Below, in pieces: positions 1 to 6,963 of a stretch of 20,454 nt of DNA (positions are counted from its first letter, which is position 1; each line of letters begins with the position of its first letter). Source of the stretch: CAYSPU01 sp964432995 (GTDB taxonomy: Bacteria > Verrucomicrobiota > Verrucomicrobiia > Limisphaerales > JAHDYP01); assembly GCA_964432995.1 (NCBI GenBank), contig CAYSPU010000090.1, positions 1 to 20,454 of the forward strand, read 5' to 3'. Made by a program: the position numbers and the translations under genes. Under the pieces are notes generated by a model. The model was not told the origin of the DNA and made no database searches. It worked only from the letters and a program-made list of their open reading frames with translations.

Positions 1-1098
1 ACCAAGCCCACCCAGCACAGCGTCAAGGAACTGCGCGCCATCGGCATTCAACCCGACATGCTGGTGTGCCGCTCGGAGCGGTACCTGGCGCAGGAAGTTC
101 GCGAGAAGATCGCGCTGTTCTGCGACGTGGCCGTCGACGCGGTGGTGACCGCCTGCGACGTCAAGAGCGTTTACGAAGTGCCGCTGATGCTGGCCGAGCA
201 GGGAGTCGACGAGATCGCCATGCGCCTGCTCAAACTGGAGGCGGGGCCGCGCGACCTGACGCGCTGGAGCGCCATGGTGGACCGGCTCAAGAACCCATCC
301 GGTGCGGTGGACATCGGCCTGGTGGGAAAGTACGTCGAATACGCGGATTCCTACAAGAGCCTCAACGAAGCGCTGCTGCACGGCGGGCTGGCGCACGATG
401 TTCGGGTGAACATCCATTGGGTCGAAGCGGAAGAGCTGAGCTGGCCGGGCTGCGCGGCGCGGTTGCGCCGCTACGACGCCATCCTGGTGGGCTACGCTTT
501 GTGCGGGAATCTCATCACGGGACTGCAGGCGCGCGACACCCAACTGGTCATCCCCCGCGCCCACGACTGCATCACGTTCTTCCTGGGATCCAAAGAGCGC
601 TATCTGAGTCTGAGCGCCTCTCTTCCGGGCGCGTATTTCTACACCTCGGGCTGGCTGGAATGCGTGCGGCGCCGCGGGGAGAGCCTGCCGCCGACGCATC
701 CGGCCTATCTTCTTCCCACTCGGCCAGACGCCGGCGAGCAGCCCAGCGCCATGTACGAACAGTGGGTCCGGAAATACGGCGAAGAACAGGCCCGCCACCT
801 CCTCGAGGTCATGAGCCACTGGGCCCAGAACTACACCCACGGCGTGCTGATCGACTTCAAATTCACCAAGCCGCTCCACCTCCACGAGCAAGTCCAGGCC
901 GTCTGCTCGAAACGCGGCTGGCAATTCGAGGAAATCGAAGGTGACATCCGCCTCTTCCAGCGCTGGCTCGACGGCGAATGGGACGAAGCCAGCTTCCTGA
1001 TCGTCAGCCCCGGCCGCCAGGTCACCCCCACCTACCGGGACGACATCATCGCCTCCGAACCGGCCGCGGCCCCCTCCGCCACGCCCGTCACAGCGTAA
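1..1098 (+). CDS. pyrG: CTP synthase (5'-truncated by window edge) fused in frame to a DUF1638 domain
   Basis: The frame is open from base 1, so the gene starts upstream of the window; 365 residues are visible. Residues 1-158 are CTP synthase. They begin with TKPTQHSVKELR, part of the nucleotide-binding end of the amidoligase domain, continue with VTACDVKSVYEVPLML, and then give the start of the glutaminase domain (VGKYVEYADSYKSLNEALLHGG, residues about 109-130). At RRYDAILVG (residues 157-164, bases about 469-492) the expected PGGFG strand and the catalytic-Cys region (GICLGMQ) are missing. From YALCGNLITGL on, the protein is DUF1638-like: VIPRAHDCITFFLGSKERY, a GW motif, and a C-terminal ID...GW..EGD...FL.V.PG pattern. 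Both domains are cut inside their folds, so this is not a tidy domain fusion. Such a protein would lack glutamine hydrolysis. The family calls rest on motif memory; the cause (recombination or misassembly) is open. Confidence 0.85.
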   Translation, partial: TKPTQHSVKELRAIGIQPDMLVCRSERYLAQEVREKIALFCDVAVDAVVTACDVKSVYEVPLMLAEQGVDEIAMRLLKLEAGPRDLTRWSAMVDRLKNPSGAVDIGLVGKYVEYADSYKSLNEALLHGGLAHDVRVNIHWVEAEELSWPGCAARLRRYDAILVGYALCGNLITGLQARDTQLVIPRAHDCITFFLGSKERYLSLSASLPGAYFYTSGWLECVRRRGESLPPTHPAYLLPTRPDAGEQPSAMYEQWVRKYGEEQARHLLEVMSHWAQNYTHGVLIDFKFTKPLHLHEQVQAVCSKRGWQFEEIEGDIRLFQRWLDGEWDEASFLIVSPGRQVTPTYRDDIIASEPAAAPSATPVTA

Positions 1099-1146
1099 TC
1101 TCCGTCCGCTCGGGGCCAGCAGAGGACTCCCACGGATTCCGACCAT

Positions 1147-1172
1147 CCCCGGGACGGTCCTTGTCCCTGGGG
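1147..1172 (+). terminator. Possible terminator hairpin after the pyrG/DUF1638 frame
   Basis: CCCCGGGAC (1147-1155) pairs with GTCCCTGGGG (1163-1172) around a 7-base loop with one bulge, about 50 bases after the stop codon. No clear T tract follows, so it may be a transcript-end or processing hairpin rather than an intrinsic terminator. Confidence 0.3.
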
Positions 1173-1359
1173 ACATTGCTAAGGAACGAGGACGATTTCG
1201 GGGCAATTCCCCAGGGATCGAAACCGCCCCGGGGATGCCCACAGGCTCAATCTACGCGCGCCTTGCATTGCCTTCCTGACGGGAGGGGAGTCTCAGTCGG
1301 GCGGCGTGGTTTGCACACATCGGGTCCCGGACGGGACGGTGGCTGCGGTAGTACGCACG

Positions 1360-1384
1360 AAGGCCGGGCTTGGGGCCCGGCCTT
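1360..1384 (+). terminator. Perfect 10-bp stem-loop in spacer (terminator-like)
   Basis: AAGGCCGGGC (1360-1369) and GCCCGGCCTT (1375-1384) form a perfect 10-bp stem with the 5-base loop TTGGG, followed by only one further T before GC-rich sequence. It could end transcription from the left, but it lies about 260 bases after the last stop codon. Confidence 0.35.
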
Positions 1385-2041
1385 TCGCGCACACACTTCA
1401 ATGAGAACTTGCTCGTTTTCGGCTCCCTCGCAGCGCCGTCCGCTGCGGTCCAGTGTCGCTGTTGCGGCGCCGCAGACTCACGCCATCTCACACACGGAAA
1501 ACCTGCGCTTCTGCACCAACGACGCCGCCAAGATACTCCGCTGGTCGTCCCCAGCCAGTCACCAATACTGGGGACAGATGCTGAGTCACAGCCCAACGAG
1601 CTGCGGGATAGGGGGACTATCGGTCTGGTCGAGCCTGCGACGGTGCCGCTCGTCGGAGCGCCCGCGTGTTGCCGGCCAGAGGTGCATGCATCTGGGCCCC
1701 GCGCCGAGCGGGGCGCCCCGACTGGTGTTCGGCTCCGGAAGGTCCGAGAGCGCGTCCGCCCGCGGGGCTGCTGCCCGCCGGGACGGCGGGCGGTCCGACG
1801 GAGCGCGACCGGTCCGACGGTCGCAGCAGCGACGACAGGCCAGGAGACACACAAGGGTTCGACGGCGCGTCCGCCTACCGGAGCGCCGCGTTGCACGCGG
1901 CCAGAAACACAGTCAGCAACCATTTTCCTCTGGCCGGCTACAAGCCGGCGCTCCGGCAGGTGAATGCGTGCCCGAAATCAATCTGGAGACGAAGGATGCG
2001 CGGCGGCGCGCCTCAGCCTGGCCTCCCGGCCCGGCGCATAT

Positions 2042-2064
2042 TTCACATGCTCGCCGCGTGTGAA
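2042..2064 (-). terminator. Probable terminator hairpin for the minus-strand surface-protein gene
   Basis: TTCACATGC (2042-2050) and GCGTGTGAA (2056-2064) form a 9-base stem with one imperfect pair and a 5-base loop. It begins 9 bases past the stop codon of the minus-strand gene ending at 2074. AT-rich bases (ATATTT in plus-strand order) follow on the minus-strand exit side, but there is no long T run. Confidence 0.45.
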
Positions 2065-2073
2065 GTATGCGGA

Positions 2074-2760
2074 TCAGGATGGATCTCCGCGGCGCCCACC
2101 GACTGCCAGCAGGAGGGTGCCCAACGCGGCCAGCAGGCCGAAAGGAATGCCCGCATCGGGAACCGGCGTTCCCGACGACACCGCGCCGACCGCATCGATG
2201 TCCGCGCCGGCAAACGGGGAGCCGGTGTCCCGCGCGCCGGCCGGATCGATTTCGACGATGCGGACGTAGCCGTAGCGTCGACCAAGCTGCACGCCGGCCC
2301 AGGCGTCAATATCGATCCCTGAGGTGGAGCCGAGGGCTGTCCCCACCGAGATCCAATCCTCCCCATCCGCGCTGATGTAGACGTCGGTAGGCTCAGCCAC
2401 GGACCAATGCGAGGCGGACCCGGCTTCGAAGATCCACAGATCGGCCGCGCTGTCGCCCGAGGCCACCAGGCTGTTGTCCAGGAAGCGCACGACCAACTCG
2501 CCGCCCGGTTCGCCGAGGCTGACGAAGCCCAGCTCCTGTTCGCCGAGCGGGTAGTCCGGAGCACCCAGCGCGGCGGTCGGATCGTTGAATTTGTCGCCAA
2601 CCGCGCTCGCACCGCCGCCCGGCACGTAACGAACCACAGCATCGGCGAAGGAAGCGATGCCTCCGGGGAACTCCACTCCCTGGTAGGACGTCGCCAGGGT
2701 CGGGATCTGAGTGCAAAGGCACGTGAGGGCGCAAAGGGAGAAAACTCGCATGTTCTTCAT
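2074..2760 (-). CDS. Exosortase-sorted surface protein with VPDSG-CTERM-like tail
   Basis: This 228-residue protein has an N-terminal signal peptide (hydrophobic FSLCALTCLC stretch, likely cleavage near TLATS). Its C-terminal sorting signal spans residues 200-228: VPDAG, then a hydrophobic helix (FGLLAALGTLLLAV), then a basic GGRR end. This is the architecture of PEP-CTERM/VPDSG-CTERM substrates, which are anchored, cleaved by an exosortase and sent to the envelope. The middle (residues about 60-190) has LGAPDYPLGEQELGFVSLG, DLWIFEAG and DVYISADGEDWISVGTA, a beta-rich pattern common in PVC surface proteins and loosely like galactose-binding beta-sandwich domains. The binding target is unknown. 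The start is 26 bases downstream of the DeoR gene stop on the same strand, so the two may be co-transcribed. An alternative start is Met4. Confidence 0.8.
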   Translation of the reverse strand: MKNMRVFSLCALTCLCTQIPTLATSYQGVEFPGGIASFADAVVRYVPGGGASAVGDKFNDPTAALGAPDYPLGEQELGFVSLGEPGGELVVRFLDNSLVASGDSAADLWIFEAGSASHWSVAEPTDVYISADGEDWISVGTALGSTSGIDIDAWAGVQLGRRYGYVRIVEIDPAGARDTGSPFAGADIDAVGAVSSGTPVPDAGIPFGLLAALGTLLLAVGGRRGDPS

Positions 2761-2786
2761 TGGGATGACAAAACGGTTGGCGGAGC

Positions 2787-3575
2787 TTAGCTGCCCGCCG
2801 CCGGTTTTCCAGTAGAAACGTCGGTGACGATCACTTCCAAGCCCTTGCCCCGCAACGCTTCCACCAAGTCCGTCGGCGCCCCGGAGTCCGTCACCACCAC
2901 GTCCACCTCCTCCAGGTCGGAAAGAAAACAGACCGAGCGCCGACCGAATTTAGTGTGGTCGAGGCAGAACACCACTTGTTGTGCGGCCTTCATCATCGCC
3001 CGCTGGATGTCGATCAGCAGACCATGCGAGTTCGTCAACCCTTCGATGGTGATTCCGCCGGCGCTCATGATCGCCACATCGGCGTGGACTTTCGAGAAGG
3101 TCTCGACCGCGAGCGGTCCCACCAGCACGCCGAGCCGCGGATAGATCACGCCCCCGGAAACGACGACCTCAAGACGGTTTGCCGAGGCAAACAGGTTCGC
3201 CACCGGCAAGGAGTTTGTCACGATCTGCGGCGCCTTCGGCTCGAGATACCGCGCCACGTGGTAGACCGTGGTGCCCGCATCCAGGATCAGACTCTGGCGG
3301 GGTCGCACCAGCTCGGCGCACGCCCGGCCGATGGCTTCCTTCTCCAGCAGCTCGTGAGTGTCCCGCGCCGAGAAGAGGAACTCGTCCGAACGCGGGTTTA
3401 GAAGACGCGCCCCACCGTGGGTGCGACGGACGGAGCCTTTGGCTTCGAGGATGGTGAGGTCGCGGCGGACGGTGGAGACGGACGCATCCACTTGGGCAGC
3501 AAGATCGTCGAGGGAGGAGAACTCGACCTTTTGGAGGTGCTCCTCGATTCGCAGTTGGCGCTCCTCTGCCTGCAT
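2787..3575 (-). CDS. DeoR-family transcriptional regulator of the BMC operon
   Basis: The 262-residue length is normal for the family. The N-terminal winged HTH is clear: FSSLDDLAAQVDASVSTVRRDL (residues 19-40), then the family-typical LEAKGSVRRTHGGA (44-56). The C-terminal sensor domain has ILDAGTT (97-103), TNSLPVANLF, VVSGGVIYPRLGVLVGPLA and ADVAIMSAGGI, the DeoR sugar-phosphate binding fold related to ribose-5-phosphate isomerase. It is divergent from pduL across a 95-base AT-rich gap. DeoR repressors usually sense a phosphorylated sugar intermediate of the pathway they control. A fuculose- or rhamnulose-phosphate inducer is therefore plausible, but this is inferred from the adjacent operon. 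Confidence 0.92.
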   Translation of the reverse strand: MQAEERQLRIEEHLQKVEFSSLDDLAAQVDASVSTVRRDLTILEAKGSVRRTHGGARLLNPRSDEFLFSARDTHELLEKEAIGRACAELVRPRQSLILDAGTTVYHVARYLEPKAPQIVTNSLPVANLFASANRLEVVVSGGVIYPRLGVLVGPLAVETFSKVHADVAIMSAGGITIEGLTNSHGLLIDIQRAMMKAAQQVVFCLDHTKFGRRSVCFLSDLEEVDVVVTDSGAPTDLVEALRGKGLEVIVTDVSTGKPAAGS

Positions 3576-3670
3576 TCCAGCCAGACCGTGATAGATTCTG
3601 ATAGCTATTGCAAGATAATTGTTGACAGAATGGCTGTATTCGGCGAGAAACGGGCTGCATTTGATGCGTT
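3576..3670. promoter_or_regulatory. Divergent control region between deoR-family gene and BMC operon
   Basis: This is one of the few AT-rich intervals in the window. TGATAG occurs twice in direct orientation at 3589-3594 and 3599-3604, 10 bases (one helical turn) apart, which suits a DeoR-type operator. A TTGACA hexamer (3622-3627) could be a plus-strand -35 box, but no good -10 sits at the right distance. Promoter positions are therefore unresolved. No Shine-Dalgarno precedes the pduL start. Confidence 0.5.
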
Positions 3671-4348
3671 ATGGCTTCAATCGCGCCTACAGTTCATCGG
3701 GCGGTCGTTGAGCATCTTGTTCGACAACTCGTTTACCAGCGGTTGGGAAAACCCGTGCCGGGGGCGGCGCAGGCACCCAATCCGCTGGTGGTGAACATCA
3801 GCGCCCGGCACTGCCACCTGAGTCCCGAGGCGGTCGAGGCGCTGTTTGGAAAGGGGCACAAGCTGACGCCCCACAAGTGGCTGTATCAGGAGGGACAATT
3901 CGCTGCGCAAGAGACGGTCACGTTGATCGGCCCGCGGAGTCGGGTGATTTCGAACTTACGGATCTTGGGGCCGTGTCGGAACTTCAACCAGGTGGAGTTG
4001 GCGTATACGGATGCGATTGCGCTGGGATTTGAGATTCCGCTGCGGCTTTCGGGGAACATCGAGGGGACACCGGGCTGCATGTTGATGGGCCCGGCGGGGT
4101 TCTTCGAGATGCGGCAGGGGGTGATTCGCGCGCTGCGCCATGTGCACATGCATCCGGACGACGCGGCGTTTTACGGGGTGAAGAACGGCGACGAGATGCG
4201 GCTGCGGGTGGGCGGCCCGTGCGGCGTTTCGTTTGACCGTTTGCTGGCGCGTGTGGATTCCAGCTTCAAGCTGGAGGTGCACATTGACACGGACGAAGGC
4301 AACGCCTGCTATCTGCAGGCGGACACGTCGTGCGAGCTGGTGAAATAG
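3671..4348 (+). CDS. pduL: PduL-type phosphate acyltransferase (BMC phosphotransacylase)
   Basis: The 225-residue enzyme exchanges acyl-CoA and phosphate to give acyl phosphate, recycling CoA inside the microcompartment. The di-zinc site residues of the family are all visible: His47 and His49 in ISARHCHLS, Glu109 in NQVELAYTDA, His157, His159 and His161 in RHVHMHP, and His204 in VHIDTDEGNA. KLTPHKWLYQEGQFA and LRILGPCRN are also typical. Residues 5-27 (around VHRAVVEHLVRQLVYQRLG) form a predicted amphipathic helix, followed by a Pro/Ala/Gly linker (28-36), as expected for an encapsulation peptide. It is the first gene of the plus-strand BMC operon, 53 bases before a BMC-H gene. The start is chosen because it retains this helix. 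Confidence 0.93.
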   Translation: MASIAPTVHRAVVEHLVRQLVYQRLGKPVPGAAQAPNPLVVNISARHCHLSPEAVEALFGKGHKLTPHKWLYQEGQFAAQETVTLIGPRSRVISNLRILGPCRNFNQVELAYTDAIALGFEIPLRLSGNIEGTPGCMLMGPAGFFEMRQGVIRALRHVHMHPDDAAFYGVKNGDEMRLRVGGPCGVSFDRLLARVDSSFKLEVHIDTDEGNACYLQADTSCELVK

Positions 4349-4401
4349 GCCGGGACCGGTATCCGCTCTGGAATTCCTGCAAACCCAAACCAACGCGAAC
4401 T

Positions 4402-4695
4402 ATGAGTGAAGCACTTGGAATGATTGAAACCCGCGGCTACGTCGGCAGCGTCGAGGCCAGCGATGCGATGGTCAAGGCGGCCAACGTCACGCTGGTGCGG
4501 ACCATCCCGATTGGCGGCGGTCTGATCACCGTCCTGACGAAGGGCGACGTGGGGAGTGTGAAGGCGGCGGTGGACGCCGGGTCGAAGGCGGCGGCGAAGG
4601 TGGGCGAGTTGATCAGCTCGCACATCATTGCCCGCCCGCACGAGGATCTCCTGAAGGCCTTCCTCGGCGAGACGCCGAAGCCGGCCGCCAAGTAG
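4402..4695 (+). CDS. BMC-H hexameric shell protein, copy 1
   Basis: The 97-residue protein is a single Pfam-BMC domain. It opens with EALGMIETRGYVGSVEASDAM and continues with VKAANVTLV, GDVGSVKAAVDAG and HIIARPHEDLL, closely matching PduA-class hexamers that tile the shell facets. The pore loop reads PIGGGL in place of the PduA-type KIGSGL. The start is ATG at 4402, because an open frame continues upstream but the domain begins here. The leader is A/C rich with no Shine-Dalgarno. A short Pro/Lys/Ala tail (ETPKPAAK) follows the domain. Confidence 0.95.
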   Translation: MSEALGMIETRGYVGSVEASDAMVKAANVTLVRTIPIGGGLITVLTKGDVGSVKAAVDAGSKAAAKVGELISSHIIARPHEDLLKAFLGETPKPAAK

Positions 4696-4709
4696 GTGGG
4701 GCCGCCAAT

Positions 4710-4751
4710 CCGAAATTCGAAATCCCAAATCCCAAATCCCAAATCTTCGAT
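4710..4751 (+). repeat. Heptanucleotide tandem repeat, (CCCAAAT)n, between two BMC-H genes
   Basis: Six consecutive 7-base units run CCGAAAT, TCGAAAT, CCCAAAT, CCCAAAT, CCCAAAT, CTTCGAT. The three central copies (4724-4744) are identical. The array fills most of the 59-base gap between two shell genes and ends just before the second start codon, so it forms part of that gene's leader. Confidence 0.9.
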
Positions 4752-4754
4752 TCT

Positions 4755-5033
4755 ATGCCACAACAAGCCATCGGCATGATTGAAACCCGCGGATTGTGCG
4801 CGCTGCTCGAGGCGAGCGACGCCGCGCTCAAGGCCGCCAACGTCACCCTCGCCGGGTGGGAAAAGGTCGGGTCGGGCTATGTGACCGCGTTCTTCCGCGG
4901 CGACGTCGCGGCGGTGAAAGCGGCCACGGACGCCGGCGCGGCGGCCGCTGCCCAGGTGGGCCAGGTCATCAGCGTCCAGGTCATTCCCCGGCCGCATGAG
5001 GGACTGTCCGGCCTCGGCAAGTGGCTCCAGTGA
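4755..5033 (+). CDS. BMC-H hexameric shell protein, copy 2
   Basis: The 92-residue protein is a single BMC domain: QAIGMIETRGLCALLEASDAA, LKAANVTLAGWEKVGSGYV, GDVAAVKAATDAGAAAAAQVG, VQVIPRPHEGL. Its pore loop KVGSG is closest to the classic PduA KIGSG. The C-terminus is short (SGLGKWLQ). The stop codon overlaps the likely GTG start of the acetate kinase gene, which suggests translational coupling. Confidence 0.95.
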   Translation: MPQQAIGMIETRGLCALLEASDAALKAANVTLAGWEKVGSGYVTAFFRGDVAAVKAATDAGAAAAAQVGQVISVQVIPRPHEGLSGLGKWLQ

Positions 5034-6217
5034 AGATCCTGGTCGCCAACCTTGGTTCGACGTCGCTCAAGTGGCGTCTGTTTGACTTTCCGGGCGGCCG
5101 CGAGGCCGTGCTGCACAAGGGCGGCCTGGAGCGGGTGACGGACTACGCGCAGGCGGTGGAGCAGTGTTTGGCGCAGTTGCGGGAGAGCGGCGCGATCGCC
5201 GCGGAAGCGGAGCTGGCGGCGGTGGGGTTCAAGACGATCATTGCGCGCGGGGTGGACGGCTGCGTGCGTTTGGACGAGGGGGTGTTGGCGGCGATGGAGG
5301 CCTACAGCGGTCTGGCGCCGGCGCACAATCCCCCTTACATCACGGGCATCCGGCAGTTTGCGCGGCGGATGCCGCAGACGCCGTTGGTGGCGCTGTTCGA
5401 GACGGCGTTCTACCAGTGGGCGCCGGATGCGGCCAAGCGTTACGCCGTGCCGGAGTCGTGGCACGAGCTGGGCGTGCGCCGCTGGGGATTTCACGGTGCC
5501 AGTCACAAGTTCATCGCCGAGCGCTCCGCCGAACTCCTGGGGCGCGACGATATCGCCGAACGCGCGCGCCGGTTGTACTGCGACGGCGGGGCCCCGACGG
5601 TCCGTTCGCCGGACCTGCGGGTCATCTCCTGTCACCTGGGGGGCAGTTCGTCGGTGACGGGGATCCGGAACGGAGTGGCGATTGGCAACAGCCTGGGGAT
5701 GACCCCGCAGACAGGCTTGCCGCACAACAACCGCTGCGGCGATCTGGATGTGTTTGCGCTGGGTTACGTGATGCGGAGCACGGGCATCACGCTCGACGAA
5801 GCGGAGCGGGTGCTGAGCCGTGAATCCGGTCTCCAGGGACTCTCCGGAGGATTGAACGACCTGCGGGATGTCGAGGCGCAGGCGGCCCAGGGGAATCCGC
5901 GGGCGCGGGTCGCGTTCGACGTCCTGGCCCACGAGGCGCGTCGCTGGATTGGCGGGTATTACCTCGAGCTGAACGGTGCCGACGCGCTGGTGTTCACGGG
6001 GGGGATTGGGGAGAACTCGACCGCCGTGCGGGCGGCGATCGCGCGCAACCTGGATCAACTCGGGATCGAACTGGACGCCGCGGTCAACGGCCAGACCCGC
6101 GGGCGGGAGGGTGTGCTGAGCACTCCTACCTCCCGGGTGAAGGTGCTGGTGATTCCCGCGAACGAAGAATTGGTGGTGGCGCGCGAGGTGCGGCGCCACC
6201 TCGAGCAGAGTTCCTGA
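5030..6217 (+). CDS. ackA: Acetate kinase family (acyl phosphate to acid plus ATP)
   Basis: The protein has 395 residues from GTG at 5030, which overlaps the preceding stop as GTGA and gives the family-typical MKILVANLGSTSLKW. A GTG at 5021 is the longer alternative. ASKHA-fold motifs are present: LFETAFYQWAP, RRWGFHGASHKFI, ISCHLGGSSSV and FTGGIGENS near the C-terminus. The loop normally reading PMGTRSGDID is PHNNRCGDLD; the catalytic-site Arg and the GDxD are kept, but neighbours differ. It would convert acyl phosphate from PduL (acetyl, propionyl or lactyl phosphate) to the acid, making ATP. No encapsulation peptide is evident, so it may act outside the shell. Confidence 0.93.
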   Translation: MKILVANLGSTSLKWRLFDFPGGREAVLHKGGLERVTDYAQAVEQCLAQLRESGAIAAEAELAAVGFKTIIARGVDGCVRLDEGVLAAMEAYSGLAPAHNPPYITGIRQFARRMPQTPLVALFETAFYQWAPDAAKRYAVPESWHELGVRRWGFHGASHKFIAERSAELLGRDDIAERARRLYCDGGAPTVRSPDLRVISCHLGGSSSVTGIRNGVAIGNSLGMTPQTGLPHNNRCGDLDVFALGYVMRSTGITLDEAERVLSRESGLQGLSGGLNDLRDVEAQAAQGNPRARVAFDVLAHEARRWIGGYYLELNGADALVFTGGIGENSTAVRAAIARNLDQLGIELDAAVNGQTRGREGVLSTPTSRVKVLVIPANEELVVAREVRRHLEQSS

Positions 6218-6262
6218 ACCGACGCTGCCGCGCACCACAGCGGAACCAACCGAAATCGATCT

Positions 6263-6544
6263 ATGCCACAAGCGATTGGAATGATGGAAACCCGCGGTCT
6301 CGTCGCGCTCGTTGAGGGGACGGACGCCATGTTGAAGGCCGCCAACGTCGAACTCGCCGGCCCGATGATGCAGGTCGGCAACGCCCTGGTCACCGCGGTC
6401 GTCGTCGGGGACGTGGCTGCGGTCAAGGCCGCCACGGATGCCGGCGCCCAGGCCGTCAAGGCCATCAAGGGCGAACTGGTCAGCATCCACGTGATCGCCC
6501 GGCCGCACGCCGACATCGAGACCGTCCTGCCCAAGAAGAAGTGA
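6263..6544 (+). CDS. BMC-H hexameric shell protein, copy 3
   Basis: The 93-residue protein is a single BMC domain: QAIGMMETRGLVALVEGTDAM, LKAANVELAG, GDVAAVKAATDAGAQAV, IHVIARPHADIETVLPKKK. The pore segment is MMQVGNALV, so Asn-Ala replaces the Ser-Gly or Gly-Gly of the other two copies, and the charged residue before the pore is lost. This suggests a pore of different selectivity. It is a third hexamer gene, separated from the first two by ackA. Confidence 0.95.
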   Translation: MPQAIGMMETRGLVALVEGTDAMLKAANVELAGPMMQVGNALVTAVVVGDVAAVKAATDAGAQAVKAIKGELVSIHVIARPHADIETVLPKKK

Positions 6545-6571
6545 GCCGCAGGACGGGCCGGACGCGGAACG

Positions 6572-6591
6572 CGCATCCCGGCGGGGATGCG
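6572..6591 (+). promoter_or_regulatory. Intercistronic stem-loop between BMC-H and BMC-P genes
   Basis: CGCATCCC (6572-6579) pairs perfectly with GGGATGCG (6584-6591) across the tetraloop GGCG, inside the 86-base gap between the third hexamer gene and the first pentamer gene. It may stabilise upstream mRNA or reduce downstream expression, matching the need for many hexamers and few pentamers. No T tract follows. Confidence 0.45.
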
Positions 6592-6630
6592 AGTTCGGGG
6601 GACGGCCCGCCCCACCCGGACATTGCCGCC

Positions 6631-6951
6631 ATGTTCCTCGCCAAAGTCGAAGGCGCGGTCGTCGCCACCAAGAAGGACCCCGGGATGTCCGGCCGGAAAC
6701 TGTTGCTGATCCGGCCGCAACTCGTCGACGACCAGAACCCCGGCCGGTTCCGCCCCGGGGTCAACACCATCGTCGCCGTCGACAGCGTCGGCGCCGGCGA
6801 AGGCGAACTGGTCTTGTTCTGCCAGGGCAGCAGCGCGCGGCTCGCCCCCGGCCTCAAAGAAGCCCCCGTCGACGCCGTCATCATCGGCATCGTCGACTCG
6901 GTGGACGTCTTCGGGAAGCAGATCTACAGCGCGAGAGCCAATGGTCAGTAA
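6631..6951 (+). CDS. BMC-P (EutN/CcmL) pentameric vertex protein, copy 1
   Basis: The 106-residue protein starts with MFLAKVEGAVVATKKDPGMSG, the standard opening strand of the EutN/CcmL family. It continues with KLLLIRPQLV, NTIVAVDSVGAGEGELVLFCQGSSAR and VDAVIIGIVDSVDV. BMC-P pentamers cap the icosahedral shell vertices. ATG at 6631 is preferred over the upstream in-frame GTG at 6541, because the extra 30 residues are low-complexity and unlike the family. Confidence 0.94.
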   Translation: MFLAKVEGAVVATKKDPGMSGRKLLLIRPQLVDDQNPGRFRPGVNTIVAVDSVGAGEGELVLFCQGSSARLAPGLKEAPVDAVIIGIVDSVDVFGKQIYSARANGQ

Positions 6952-6963
6952 TCCGCTTGTCGC

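Larger units (their letters stand above)
1099..2073. other. Non-coding, hairpin- and repeat-rich spacer (about 1 kb)
   Basis: No convincing gene is present: open frames overlap in all directions with low-complexity Arg/Pro/Ala translations and no family motifs. Several strong palindromes are visible: 10-bp stem 1360-1369/1375-1384, 7-bp stem 1696-1702/1708-1714, 7-bp stem 1773-1779/1785-1791 and 6-bp stem 1933-1938/1944-1949. An 11-base direct repeat CGGTCCGACGG occurs at 1791-1801 and 1810-1820. CTAC at 1874 and 1938 may be degenerate GTAG heads of REP elements on the minus strand. It looks like accumulated, partly decayed small repeats. Confidence 0.6.

Noticed and set aside
1252..1963. Several overlapping open frames in the 1.1-2.0 kb spacer
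   Set aside because: They have no signal, motif or consistent codon pattern. They run through palindromes and direct repeats on both strands.
4330..4401. Upstream extension of the first BMC-H gene
   Set aside because: It overlaps the pduL 3' end, and the added residues are unlike any BMC-H. The domain starts at ATG 4402.
4877..6508. Minus-strand open frame of 543 residues opposite ackA and BMC-H genes
   Set aside because: It overlaps three well-supported plus-strand genes and its sequence is arginine/histidine-rich noise.
6541..6630. Upstream GTG start giving a 30-residue extension to BMC-P copy 1
   Set aside because: The extension encodes low-complexity sequence over the intercistronic hairpin. 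The family begins at MFLAKVEG.
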